A stretch of 64,000 bases of DNA from Homalodisca vitripennis (lineage: Eukaryota > Arthropoda > Insecta > Hemiptera > Cicadellidae). Numbering within the stretch: position 1 is the first letter of the stretch; each line of letters begins with the position of its first letter. Under the pieces are notes generated by a model. That model was not told the origin of the DNA. It did no database searches and saw nothing but the letters and a program-made list of their open reading frames with translations. The position numbers and the translations under genes are program-made. Where the stretch lies: NCBI RefSeq assembly GCF_021130785.1, contig NC_060211.1, forward strand, positions 28,691,001 to 28,755,000, written 5' to 3'. Positions 35,632 to 47,256 of the stretch are shown in pieces.

Positions 35632-37497
35632 TTGTGTTGAGTGAGTTTTGGTAAGAAGTTGAGTAGAACGAAACCACATGTATATAAAACTGCCCTTGTT
35701 ACTTGGACACGGATTTATCACTGTATTTTAATTACTACTTTTAGCATGTAATATCATGATATTGTACCGTAGTGCATTTTTGATATTTCCTTAGGGTCCA
35801 ACATATTTCACCATGCTTCGTAATTTATTGTATTACATTATCTTAAACGTATTTGAGAATTCTGATGAGCCGTACGGAATGAGCAGTGCGGTACCCCTGT
35901 AGTCCTTGTTATATACAGTATTTCACCAGAGAGTGACTTGGGTTTGGAGGTCATTAGAGTTCGGTTTTTCATGTAATAATGTAGAACGAAACAGTTATAC
36001 CATGGAACCTAAACCACATAACTGTCAAAGTATTCATGACTTTCCAAAGTGTGGTTTGGATCCTGGATATGTGTGACCCTTTTTAGGTAAAATAACCTCT
36101 GTCATTCATTGGCTATCAGTTCTAGAATGTTTTCAAATTTGGGATGAATGATAAATTCTTGGGACAAGAAGAAGGTATAACACATTTTTTAATAAATTCA
36201 TTTCTTAAAAATTATTATTCTGTTTGGTTCTACAAGTTTCTCAAAGATCAAATTATTGGCAGTCTTCACTTTTTAACCTGCTAGTGACAAATTAGTAAAT
36301 ACTTTTTTACAATAAGCAAAACTTTGATTTGACAGGGAGGCTGACCATGGTAGCTTGACTTGTTGCTAGCTCAGCCAATTCCACTCAGCAAACGTTGTCA
36401 TACTTTAAAACTATCCCATGCCTTATAAACAGAAGAAACCAAGCGCATAGGCAATCCAGATGCCTCACTAAGGTTAATAACTACTGTAGGACCAATCAAT
36501 AGAATTTGCTTGTGATGCACTGTACCCCACAAATGTCAGTTCCTGGTTGAGGTTATGAACAGTGTTCAGTGACCTTCGTATCATCTTTTCCCTGGTTGAA
36601 AGTGTTGTGAGAAAAGAAGTAGAGAAAGAAATAAAGAATAACGTCTTAATCTGACACAATGTGTGTGTTTTTAAAATGGAACTGACGTTTCAAGACGATC
36701 TTGAAGAATGGAACTTGTTATCAAATACGTCCCTCTCTTCTGAAAGTGGCCTAATTGTAAGTAACCTGTCATTTTTCCATTTATTATAAAAATAATAACT
36801 TTATTATGTCATGATTTTTGAATTGACACAGACAGCACTTTAGAAATGTGTGTGTTATTTACTAAAAACAAAACTATATCAAGTTGTATAACTTTAGAAA
36901 ATATGAAACAGTAGTGTTTATAGGTTATAAACACAAATCATCAATATTTTACATCTTGGATAATTGTACTGATCAGTATGTTTATACATGTTTTTAAGTA
37001 TTTCCAAGTGGGTAAGACAACCCAGGGATCATGAATTCTTGACAATATCAGTCAAAACGTTCAGATAAAAGTCAGTTTTCATCCCCTGTTACCTCCCTTG
37101 CATGGGCGTATATAAGGAGGGCTCTAGGGCCAAAGGCCTCTCTGAAATTTTTAAAAGACATAAAAATTGCACCCAGTACATTATTTTAATCTAGAACACA
37201 TTGAAAAGGTATTCTAACTCAAAAATTATCTTGGGTAATATTTTTTTCCGAGCCCCTGTTTTTGAAAGGTATTTTATATCATTCCCCTCAGGAATAATTT
37301 TCTTTGTACGTCACTTCGTACCAGAAATTGCACAGTTCAATGAAAGTAAAGAACGATAATCCCCCCCCCCTTTAGACTAAATTGACTCTTAAAAGTAATA
37401 TTTTTATGTCAAATTTTTATGAAAATTTCTTGCAACACATGTACAAGTATATTGCAATATTATTTTATTTTAATTCAATGACATACAAGGTTCTAGG
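35632..37497. other. Possible KCNQ 3' UTR and intergenic DNA
   Basis: No coding exon that I can support. Around 36600-36760 the - strand has TCTTGAAACGTCAGTTCCAT followed by a run typical of retroelement 3' tails. Near 37105 a G-rich GCGTATATAAGGAGGGCTCT segment resembles the end of a hAT-like MITE, but no partner end was found. A C-run lies at about 37362-37371. Confidence 0.35.
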
Positions 37498-38151
37498 TGT
37501 TCACCCTTTAGTGCCAACATCCAATTGATTACATTAGTACCAGCATTGTTATTTCAATGCCAAGTACCAAAAACCCCTGTTAGTGACAAAAAAAACTAAT
37601 GTTGATTTTTAAATAATATTCTTTTTACAAAAGATTTGTGGTTTTTATTACCAGGCTGAAAATAATAACCATTACACATAAATTCCTTAGAGTAAACTGT
37701 GTGTAGCTCTTGCATAGCCAAGAAGTTCTGGATAAAAATATCAGGTAATTTGTAATTTATAGTAAAATGGTTTGCAATACATTTACTTGTGATCAAAACT
37801 GAATATGGTGTAACCTGTTTACTCAAAACCATGTATACAGTAATTTCATGTTCACATAGGTAAAATACTTTTTTTTTAAATTTTATTGGTTTTTGAATGA
37901 AAATAAACAAAGTTATTTTTTCTTTGTTTCCACAGTAAAAATTAAAAGAGAAGTTTAAAATATTTTTGTAAGAATAATTAATATAGTTTGTTGTTTTTTT
38001 ACTGTAGTAAAAATTGTTGGTAGACAAACAAAACAAAAAATAATAAAATATTGTAAAAGGTAAAACAGATACAGGCAATTGCACACTCTCCAAAGGAGCT
38101 GACACTTTTGAGCAGTGAACTGAAAAAAGGGTGTGGTACTAAAAGGGTTAA
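37498..38151. mobile_element. piggyBac-like MITE with one mutated TTAA
   Basis: The right end (other strand) reads TTAACCCTTTTAGTACCACA and the left end TTCACCCTTTAGTGCCAACA. They match at most positions, with TTAA at 38148-38151 and a probable TTAA to TTCA change at 37498-37501. The inside is AT-rich and includes a 169-codon open frame on the - strand (37596-38105), the second longest in the window after the 185-codon minisatellite frame. It is rich in Phe, Asn, Lys, Ile and Tyr, as expected for AT-rich DNA, and has no recognisable domain. Probably a non-autonomous element. Confidence 0.45.
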
Positions 38152-39073
38152 GAAGATAGCCAACGAAACTACTCGTAAGAAATCAGTGTATAAACTCAAA
38201 TAACCTCCAAGTCCAGCATTCAACGGAGAGCCGTGTTTTAGATTGGCATTAGAATTAAGATGCACTTCCCGAAGATTGTAGTGAAGAATGTTTTTAAATG
38301 GACGAAAGCTGCTTCTCTTTCCAACGGCCTATTCTGACGGCAAATGGGAATTCTCAAACAGAATACTTTGGTGCCTATTCTATATCTGCTGTGCAGAAAC
38401 TCTACTGTTGTAAATAGTATTTATTAATAATATTGATAATAATAAAGATAATAATTTTGTCAACTTAATTATGATAATTTTAGCACACAATATGTGAAAA
38501 CTCTTTGAAAACTGCTTTCAGCCTTGTTGAACAAATTTTGTATTCTCTATAAGGAGTGATTTAGCAACGGATTAAGTTCAGAGATTAATCATTGCATAAC
38601 AAACCAATAAAGTAGGTTCCGTAAACGTTATCCTCTATATTAATAATGTGAGGTAATTATTTCAGAATATTTTCATCTCCCAATATTTTTCAATGTTCCT
38701 GTATACCACAAATAAAATATCTGAATAATTACATAAAAATAACATATTTGATATCTTATGCAGCAATAATACAGTACAGGCTTTACTATTACATTGGTAA
38801 TTGTAGCCTGTATTAAATGAATTTAATTTGTAATTGTCACCAATTTGTTCCATTTTGTTAACATTGAAAATAAAGAAAACCCATACGTTAATTAAATTAA
38901 TTAATACTCTTAAGAGGCAGCAAGATCGATATCAGATCTACCTTATATTATATTTATAATCAACAGAAATAAGAGTTTTACCTGTGACTTTTAGTGTTTT
39001 CAATCACAAATCTTTTTGGTCATTATTGTATATATCATGATTATTTACCAAATATAACCGAATCCAGAAAGTT
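38152..39073. other. Intergenic DNA, nothing seen
   Basis: AT-rich, with no supported gene or element. Confidence 0.4.
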
Positions 39074-39240
39074 GAGCATGGCTGCTGCTTGGATGGGCGA
39101 CCGCTGAGTGATCCTGTCCTTGCAAGCAACCCAACTGTTCAGGCGTTGGTTGTGGTTCAGAAGTCACCTTCAAATTATTGTTCCCCATATTAAATATTAC
39201 AGAGGGATTCATAGCCCTAACTCGTCTAGTAAAATAAGAT
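39074..39240 (+). mobile_element. SINE-like repeat with a 5S rRNA-like box, copy 1
   Basis: The segment contains GCTTGGATGGGCGACCGCTG, which resembles box C of the 5S rRNA internal promoter (insect 5S has TTAGATGGGGGACCGC). Then follow GATCCTGTCCTTGCAAGC and GTTCAGAAGTCACCTTCAA, shared with a second copy at 40922-41072. The end TAGTAAAATAAGATATTC is followed by a T-run. A SINE of the 5S-derived (SINE3) kind would fit; this is inference from one promoter box. Confidence 0.5.
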
Positions 39241-40921
39241 ATTCTTTACTTTTTTTTTTAATTTACTCTATTTTATTTGGTTATTGAGATCCCTAAAATA
39301 ATCATTCCTTAAAAAACATTTCTGTGTTTGCAAATGTTTTATGTGGAGTTTATAATTTATAAAAATTATGGCAATCTTATAGGGGAAATACAATGCGTTT
39401 GTCTTAATAGTCAAAGTAATATGGTTAAAACGAGCTACTCTTTAGATATTAGACATAACTCTTAATTGTGCCGAATGAATTGTGAATTTCCTCTCATCAC
39501 AAAGAGAGGCTTAAACACAGTTAAGTTAAAACAAATATAAAACTTTTACTGAGACCATTATACATTTTTCAAATTGCAGTAATGGCTTAATTGAAGTAAA
39601 TATAAAAATCACCTTATTAATATGGCTTAAAACATTTTCATTTTATTAATTTATTAATATATATTAAGTACGGTATTAATTTATCTGTGAATAAATCATT
39701 ACAATCTAATCTATGATTGATATTAGTAGTATTATGTGCAGTTACGAAACAAAATTACAGTTTTAACAAATTTTCAGTCTCGAAATAAGTCCAGTTTTAA
39801 CGTCCTGCACTAAACATACATTTAAACGTACTAAATGTACGTAATAATGGTACACAACATTTGGGATTCCTCAAAAATCTTAATTAAAATTTAAATTAAT
39901 AAAAAGTGAAAACAAACAATATTGCAGAATTAATTTTAAATAATTTGAGTATATTGCATGTGTTTGTGATTCCAATTGAATATTCACAACTAATATAAAT
40001 CTAATTTAAATTTTACCTAAAATATGTCTATTTTAAAATTATTTTAAACCTGGAAACCATTTTGTTATGGAACTAAACGAAAGCCTACGTAGATATTATA
40101 AAATGTACATCTTGTGTACTCGAAGAAATAATGCACTTAGTTTTAAACATTTGACTAATGAGATACTCGTTTCTGTCGATTTGTTACAATACTTTGGCTG
40201 CCCACTTAAACACTACCAGTTATGCTGTTTCACTGGACTGTGATAAAAATGGTACAAAATGTAGAGTTCAATGGCAAAGCAGTTTCCAAAGTGTTGAAAT
40301 CTCACAGCAGCAGTGTTGGGGAGGGAGCAATATGACATATCTTGCACAACATAGTTGTAAGTCCTATGCCTCACTCGCTTGCTCCTAGTGTACGAGTAGA
40401 ACATAGAATAAACTACCGCTTTGTGACTATTGTATAGCCCAGGATAAAGTAGCAGTATTCCATTTAGACTAGCACCTTCTTAAACAGAAACTGGTTTGTT
40501 TTGAAATTTACTCTGGTTTCTCTGTTATAGCTGATTTGATGTAAATGGAGTCAGGGATGAATTGTGTGTAGACCTAAGGGATGTGTGAAACTCGCCGAAA
40601 TAGACCAAATCTTTTAATCACAGATGTCAACGCTATGGGACCATAAATCATTGACTCGCTGAAGATATTGCTACTTTAGTCCTTTAGTTGTGAGGAAAGT
40701 GGATACTGTGTAACCGTTCAAGCGTATAATTTTGGCTGTTGGTTCGATGGGGAAGCTTGTGCACATTTTTATGATGTCCTCCGTGGTTGTCATACTGGAA
40801 ACGCTTCTGCTAACTGATAACAGAAAAAACGCTATTATTAGATAAACTATTTAATGTCTTTCGTCTTGCATGTAAAGCACAGATTACACCAGTCTTGGAT
40901 CAAACATTTGTAGGATTGAAA
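39241..40921. other. Intergenic DNA, no gene supported
   Basis: AT-rich up to about 40100. A 76-codon open frame at 40158-40388 includes Cys-containing text (SLDCDKNGTKC) but has no signal peptide, splice context or family resemblance that I can support. Confidence 0.35.
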
Positions 40922-41072
40922 TCTGCATTGCTGAGCGATCCTGTCCTTGCAAGCGGCCATTGGTGGTGGTTCGGAAGTCACCTTCAAGCCGTTGGTCCCC
41001 AGGTAGTGTTAGAGAGGGCTACTTAGCCCTAACTTCGCCTGGTAAAATTAGACATCTTCACTTAACTTTTAT
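40922..41072 (+). mobile_element. SINE-like repeat with a 5S rRNA-like box, copy 2
   Basis: It shares GATCCTGTCCTTGCAAGC, TGGTTCGGAAGTCACCTTCA and TAGCCCTAACTTCGCCTGGT with the copy at 39074, in the same orientation about 1.85 kb away. The 5S-like box is lost at its left end (only CATTGCTGAGCGATCC remains), so this copy is 5'-truncated. The better-kept 3' half suggests it is younger or derived from a different source copy. Confidence 0.6.
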
Positions 41073-41387
41073 TGCAGTCACTCTCATGACAGAGTTTCCA
41101 GAAGATTTTTTGCTTCTCCTCTTAATTATGTCCCAGAATCCAAAATAGTATACTCAGGAATAACAGTCACTTGAAATTTGTTTGATATTTTTAAAAACGT
41201 GTCATTTTATGTTTATGTTGTGATACAGTTGAGACAGGAGTTTCGCACAAATGCGAATGGCCTTGAAAATTTGTATTGGTCGAGTGGCTAAAGCAATCAT
41301 GCAAACTATGAGCAAATAATGGTTCTATACAATGTTTAGTTCAAATGTATTAAAAGTTACAGCTATTATCATGTTCACAAGCATGTA

Positions 41388-42704
41388 CAGGGTGCGGCAA
41401 AATAACCTCCCTATTTTTAAATGCTAATAAAAACCACAGTTTTTTCCAAAAAACAAATTTATTCATTTTAACTTACTCTATGACATGGGAAGTTTTTTAC
41501 ACTTTCTTTTAAAAAGAATATCAGATAAGTGGTGGCCGTGGTTATCAATAAATTGTTTGCAAGCGAATTCTGAAACTGTCGTGGACTCTCTCAAGCATGG
41601 CTTGAGATATGCGCAGAACTTCCTCCCGTATAGCTTGCTTCAGATCTTGCAGGTTTCTGGGGCGTTGTTTGAACACCTCGGTCTTTAAGTAACCCCACAG
41701 AAAAAAGTCACATGGGGTTAAATCGGGTGATCGCGCTGGCCACAATGTCCCCCTCCCCTCAGGAAAACAACTGGCCAGGAAACACTTGCCTCAAAATGTT
41801 CATTGCTATTCGGACAGTAGACTATGTGCTGTGGCACCGTCCTACTGGAACCACACATTCTCGAAAGCCCTCTGTGGTAGGACAGGTTCAAAAAATCCTG
41901 CTAGCATGTTGGCATACAACATTGTTCAAAAAAATGAGGGCCAATGATTCCACATCGTGATAACGCGCACCAAACAGTCACAAGTTCACTATGAAGAGGC
42001 CTCTCATGGATTTCCTTCGGGTTTTTTTCACTCCATTAGCAAAAATTCTGTTTATTCACACTTCCAGACAGATGGAAATGCGCTTCGTCACTGAAAAAAA
42101 ACAACAGCGTCTGGTGGGAGACTTTCCAAGATTATTTGACACGCTTCCATACGACTCTGCCAATCACGTTGAGACAGCTCTTGGACAACAACCATCTTGT
42201 AAGGATGGAAATGAAGATCAATGTGTAGAATTCGACGAACACTTCGGTCGGACATTCGAAGCGCGGCTGCATGTTTGTGAGGTGATCGTTGAGGAGACTG
42301 CAAAACTGATTGCCTAACCGCATTAATGTTTTCTGGTGTACGAGCACTACGAGGTCTTCCACCTCATTTTTCACAACAGAACCAGTTTCTCTGAAGTTTT
42401 TCACCCACAGCACAATAGACTTGCGGTCCGGTACTGAATCACGAGGAGGAATTTGAAACTGTGTTCGGAATTCGCGTTGAGCCATGATAACTGATTCATT
42501 CCTACGAATGAATGCTTCGACCGCAAAAGCTCTCTGTGCACTCGTCCACACCATGATGGCGACTGACGACTGGTGCCTACGGGCGGAGCGTCACTTAAAC
42601 TTCCTCCTCTCCTGCGTCGATTGCGGCTATCCCCACCATTCTGAGTGCCTCTCTCTACTCACAATAAAGCAATGAAAATAGGGAGGTTATTTTGCCGCAC
42701 CCTG
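41388..42704 (-). mobile_element. mariner/Tc1-type transposon, near complete
   Basis: A 30-bp perfect terminal inverted repeat begins CAGGGTGCGGCAAAATAACC at the left, with its reverse complement at the right end. TA flanks it on both sides (41386-41387 and 42705-42706), the target duplication of the IS630-Tc1-mariner superfamily. One transposase gene runs right to left and fills most of the 1.3 kb. Length and structure are those of a full autonomous element, but the gene is broken. Confidence 0.95.
41545..42554 (-). pseudogene. mariner-type transposase, frameshifted
   Basis: The start MVWTSAQRAFAVEAFIRRNE at 42554 opens the N-terminal helix-turn-helix region (DUF4817-like in related insect elements), with LWVKNFRETGS about 60 residues in. 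A one-base slip near 42370 moves to a second frame (SPHKHAAALRMSDRSVRRIL). SDEAHFHLSG near 42075 carries the first catalytic Asp. FQ-stop-DGATAHS near 41840 holds the second, next to a stop. WPARSPDLTPCDFFLWGYLK at 41684-41742 holds the third, in the usual PDLxPxDFxLW block. A few small lesions break an otherwise full-length gene; the product would be nuclear if it were made. Confidence 0.88.
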
Positions 42705-42706
42705 TA

Positions 42707-45700
42707 TTATGTGAACAATAAAAAGATCAGACTAAACTTGGAAGTAACCTCTCAAACATTACATCTAAATCTTCAGTTTGACATGTCAAGATGACAGTTA
42801 CATATGAAATCTGGCCTTTCTTCTGTCTAAACCAGAAGGGATAGTTAACTAAAAACGAACACTTTAATTAATACAGGGAGTTATTAACTAATCATAATCA
42901 TATTTCTAAGTTATTTCAGCTGATTTCCAAACACCCACTTCAAAATTCCATAAGATCAAACAAGATCTCTGCCTAAACTTGCTGTTTGAATTATTGTAGT
43001 ATATCTAATTTGGTAATTATTTTACTTCAGTCTTTTATCCACACCAGATAGTGATAGGCATAGGCATCTCCAGGGGGGAGAGGTTTGGGGGTTGTAACCC
43101 CCCCCCCCCCCCCATTAGGTCATCCTAGATACGCCTATAGTGATAGATAGGTAATGATGACTAAACCATTGTCAGGTATTGGTAGTGTGCAATTTATTGT
43201 TGATGTAATTATAAATAGCTGATACTAGTAAACCACTGTCAAAAATATGTATGACATGTGACATTTAATGTGAGACAATCTTTAAAGTTGATGTTACGAA
43301 AAGTAGAGATGGTTTTAACTACGAGAAAGATTATTTTCTGTAATTAATTGAAAAAGCACTATGGAATATAGTATGCATAAATGAAAGGAGTTAGAGTGTA
43401 TAGGTCAATAATTCATATCAGCGAAAGTGATATTATCACACATGTGATGGAACCTTGTGATGAAGAAGCATATCACACTGTTTATAACAATAATTGAGAA
43501 ATCAACACAACAAATAATTTTAGTGAGTTTCATAGCATGGTGTAAACAAATATATAGCGTACTGAAGAAAAGAAAATTTACTGAAATTAGGGATTTTCAT
43601 GTTACAATAAGGTTGCTTATTTGTAAAAAACTACTTCCATTGATGAAAGACTAAATTATCTCCAGATAGAGTGGACACTTTTTGCACACTAAAAGAAATG
43701 GGATTTAGGTGAAAAACATAAAATAAATAAAGAACATTTGTGATAGATCAGGATAATATTGTAATTTGTGATGAATGAGTACTTACAGCAAATTAAGAAG
43801 CACAGAGAAAGAGTACCAAATATATTTTTTCTTGATGAGATGTAGGTGAATAGAAACTGATTTTCTAATGCTAACAGCATAAAAGATGACTACAGGAGTC
43901 AAATGATTGGGGAACATTTTGATAAGTGGATTAAAAATCAAGTTTCCTGAATTTACCACAAAAAGTCATTCTTGTTATTAGTAACGCACTTTTCCTCAGA
44001 AAACAAGTTCATGAGGCACCTTGTCAATCTTGTTCAAAGACAAATTTAATGAAAATGTCTTTCCCGTGTTAAAACCACTACAATACTATTAGTTGTCCAT
44101 CCTGGTCACTTAATTACTCTTTGTCTCAACAAAACACATTTTTAAAGCCTATTTTATATGGTATGAATGCATAATGAAGATGAAAATCTCTTCCAGAACT
44201 CTAAATTTATAATTTGATTTCTTATCCAACTAATAAAACCACTGACTTTTCTCTGTAGGTATACTATTATTCCATGTTTCTTCACAATACTAATTATAGA
44301 TCTAAAATTCTCCCAGTATTCACTTGCCAGTACTAATTGTCATCTACCCTAATGTTCAGATGTTTTTGTTTTCACACGGGCGTATAGGCTTTCTAAATCT
44401 GGGAAGTTTTTAAATCTTCCCAGTAACTATTCTAATCAAGAGGACCTAGTAGTTTTGATATGGCTGCAGGAACTACTCTGCAGGAACTATAAGATGAGTT
44501 CAGCGGCCTAACTTGACTGGGCTAGCTCATTTTTGGGAACTTAGGCACTAAAGTGCAGGTTAGTGTCATATTGTTGTTGAACTATTGTTTCTTACCCAGA
44601 TATTAGCATCCTAATGGTGAAGTGAAATGAAAAACTGGAGTTGAATGGGAGTTCATTGTGTTTTTATTGTAATATGAACATAAAGTTTTTTTTTTAATTT
44701 TGTGATAAGCTACTGAATTTTTGAAAATGTCAGTCATCTTACACTCCCAAGAGGTATCATATAAGCCCTTCACTTCAAAAAAAGGTTAAGCTGTTTATAA
44801 TCCCCGGGGAAAAATTCAAAAAGTATTTAAATGAAGAAAATCATTATTTTTTGGGTCATCAGTGCTGGATAGTCTTTGAAGTGGCCTCTATTATGAATAT
44901 TTATATTATATTATATTATATTTTTAAACTTTTTGATGATTTTTTTGTCCCAAAAAGCTACAATCATCTATGATACTTTAACTCCGGGACGGAAAAGTTA
45001 AGGTTTATTAATATTCAACACAATATAAAAATGTGCACAAGATCATGATACTGTGGAACATTATTTTGAATCCCTCACGCTGAAATTATTATGAGTGAAT
45101 AGTTATTATTTGTACGTTAATTGCTTGCTATATGAGTTGTTTGTATTTTTTTAATCAATGATAAATGCGTAGGTTTGGGAGAATATTGTTGTTCTGACAT
45201 GAATTCATTGTTAATATCTATTAATTAAGGTAATATTTTTGTATTGAAAATCCATGTTACAATACAAATCCAAAGATCTAATCATAATCTTATAACATAA
45301 AACGGTTTGTTCAGAGAGTTTTTCTTTGTAACAATGTAAACATTTATTTCAAACACAGCAGTGGTCGTAGTACAGATTAGCAATAAGATTGTCTTTATTT
45401 CCAAGTTTTGTATAGTTTAATGGAATTTGTTTTAAGAATATCTGTAAAACGCTAAACATTTTCTACATATTTTTATTTTCATGTCTTTTAGGTATAGCAT
45501 TGATTAATCAGTTATCACTGTCAATGCAGGCTCCATAAGTGGAAAATGTCTAATTTTAATATAGTCAATTTAAAGGTCTTGCTTCAAAATAGCTACAGTG
45601 AAAACAGTTTTAGGGTTGCTAAATCGTACATTTTTAGAAAAACAATCTGAACAAATTATAAAATTATAATCCCACTTAACAGAAAAAATGAGTAAATTAT

Positions 45701-47020
45701 ATTTATATGTTTGTACATAATTCGTCATTAATATTTGGTAGTCACCTTCATTGTGTGTCATCTCCAATTCCACAAAGTTTTCTTCCATAACAGAACAGAA
45801 CACCTCTTTGACATCTACTGGTGCTTTGACAATGTTGTTTCTTAGGGTTAATATCTACGCTTTCTCGTTTTACAATGTGATATACATGTTGTAGTGGTGT
45901 CGGCACAAGGGTTTGGAACGGTTATGTTACGTTTTTGTTTATTTTGTGATATTTTTTTAATGTTGGGACCGATTGGTTTTGTTGATTGTTGTTATTCTGT
46001 ATATTGTATTGTATTTCTGTAGATACTTGTTCATTATTCATTACATGTATTTCCATACTGATAATTACTTGTGTGTCAGAATGTAAAGACTTATTGTTAG
46101 AGAATCTATTTACGTCCGATAAAAAATTGCCTGAAATCACCCTTTGTAAAGGTTTGAAATATTATGATTACTATCTTGTTCCGGTTTTCTTCAGTGTGTT
46201 TAACTTCTAATTTGTGTTGTTTTCTACACGTTTATTTATAGGGTTATCTATCTGCACATAGTTAATTCGCTGCCATTTTAATGTAAGTTTATGATGTTAC
46301 AGTTACTGATATGTTATTTTGCCAGTTTTTGTTGCCCTATTGAACTTTTGAATATTGATTTTTTGGATACTTAAATTTCAGAGCAGAAATAACAATTTAA
46401 AATGTAGCATCAAGAGCTTTCAAGGCCAGATAGTAGCAAATAATTTTTATTTCTGTAAGTGTAATTGTGTAATAATATAATTTTAAAAAGGGATAGAACG
46501 AGAGAAAATTTCATGACGTCTGAATGTAAATGATCTGTTTGAATAAAACCAGACCACTTTGGTTAGCACCTAAGGTCTGCAGCTGAACTAAAGAGATAGT
46601 CCTAAACATATTTACAATGGTCTAAAATGAAATACAAATAAAAAATGTTGGTGAAATCAAGTGGTGGTTGGTACGCCTCATACTCAGCTGTTAATATGTT
46701 GTTTTCTGTTCTAACATGCACCTAACAAGGTATTTTGAAGTAACATTAACGTTAAGTAATTAGATAGAGCTTTTGGGTTGGTACAGCAATGGTGCTGATG
46801 GTAAAGAATATGAAATAACCTTGACACAATCCCATACGAAATTAGTTATATATGTGTAATAGCACCTGTCATCCAAACTGTGACAAACAGTATGATGAAA
46901 TGTTCCTGACAGTGAAAGTCGTTCTAGTCCGTACCACCGATCATATTTTCTCAAGGCAACTTAGTCTAGATATCTTTTGTGAATGGGGAGGTTTAAAGTG
47001 CTGGAAAAAATTTACAGTAA
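42707..47020. other. Intergenic DNA; one small insertion, no gene seen
   Basis: Long AT-rich stretch with no exon that I can support. It contains the 80-bp insertion at 43058-43137, a short stem TCTGGGAAG / CTTCCCAG near 44398-44423 and TATAT-type simple sequence near 44904-44922. Confidence 0.4.
43058..43137. mobile_element. Tiny palindromic insertion flanked by a 9-bp direct repeat
   Basis: TAGTGATAG occurs immediately before (43049-43057) and after (43138-43146) an 80-bp G/C-rich segment. The segment starts GCATAGGCATCTCCAGG and ends CCTAGATACGCCTA, loosely inverted ends. It includes a run of about 16 C at 43099-43114. It looks like a minimal hAT-type MITE (8-bp target duplication plus one chance base). 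Confidence 0.6.
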
Positions 47021-47028
47021 CAGGATGT

Positions 47029-47248
47029 CAGTGGTGTAACCATGAAGGGGTATAACCAGCCTCTATGACCCAAAAAAATATAACAGCAATCTTGTTTGAA
47101 ATCAGCAGTTAAATATTTTACTTTGAATTAGCCAATCTAGTTTATCCAAATTTATATTTACTCAGGTTGATTCTATAGTTTGATGGTGTATTCTTCCATA
47201 AAATTTTCACCCCTCTCCCCACAAGTCCATGCGTTAGTTACACCACTG
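47029..47248. mobile_element. hAT-like MITE, 220 bp
   Basis: The ends are CAGTGGTGTAACCATG at the left and, on the other strand, CAGTGGTGTAACTAACGCATGG. They are flanked by CAGGATGT (47021-47028) and CAGGGTGT (47249-47256), an 8-bp duplication with one change. CAGTGGTGTAA ends and 8-bp duplications are typical of hAT. There is no coding content. A related left end occurs alone at 13044. Confidence 0.82.
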
Positions 47249-47256
47249 CAGGGTGT

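Noticed and set aside
36674..36757. Possible exon MELTFQDDLEEWNLL... followed by GTAAGT
   Set aside because: There is no acceptor in phase, and the opposite strand reads like a retroelement tail (TCTTGAAACGTCAG). It does not fit either gene.
33903..38151. TTAACCCTTTTGATACC at 33903 paired with GGTACTAAAAGGGTTAA at 38135 as one 4.2-kb piggyBac
   Set aside because: The match with 37498 is longer and closer, and nothing between 34 and 37 kb looks like a piggyBac transposase.
41991..42317. 108-codon + strand open frame within the mariner
   Set aside because: Antisense shadow of the transposase, which reads on the - strand.
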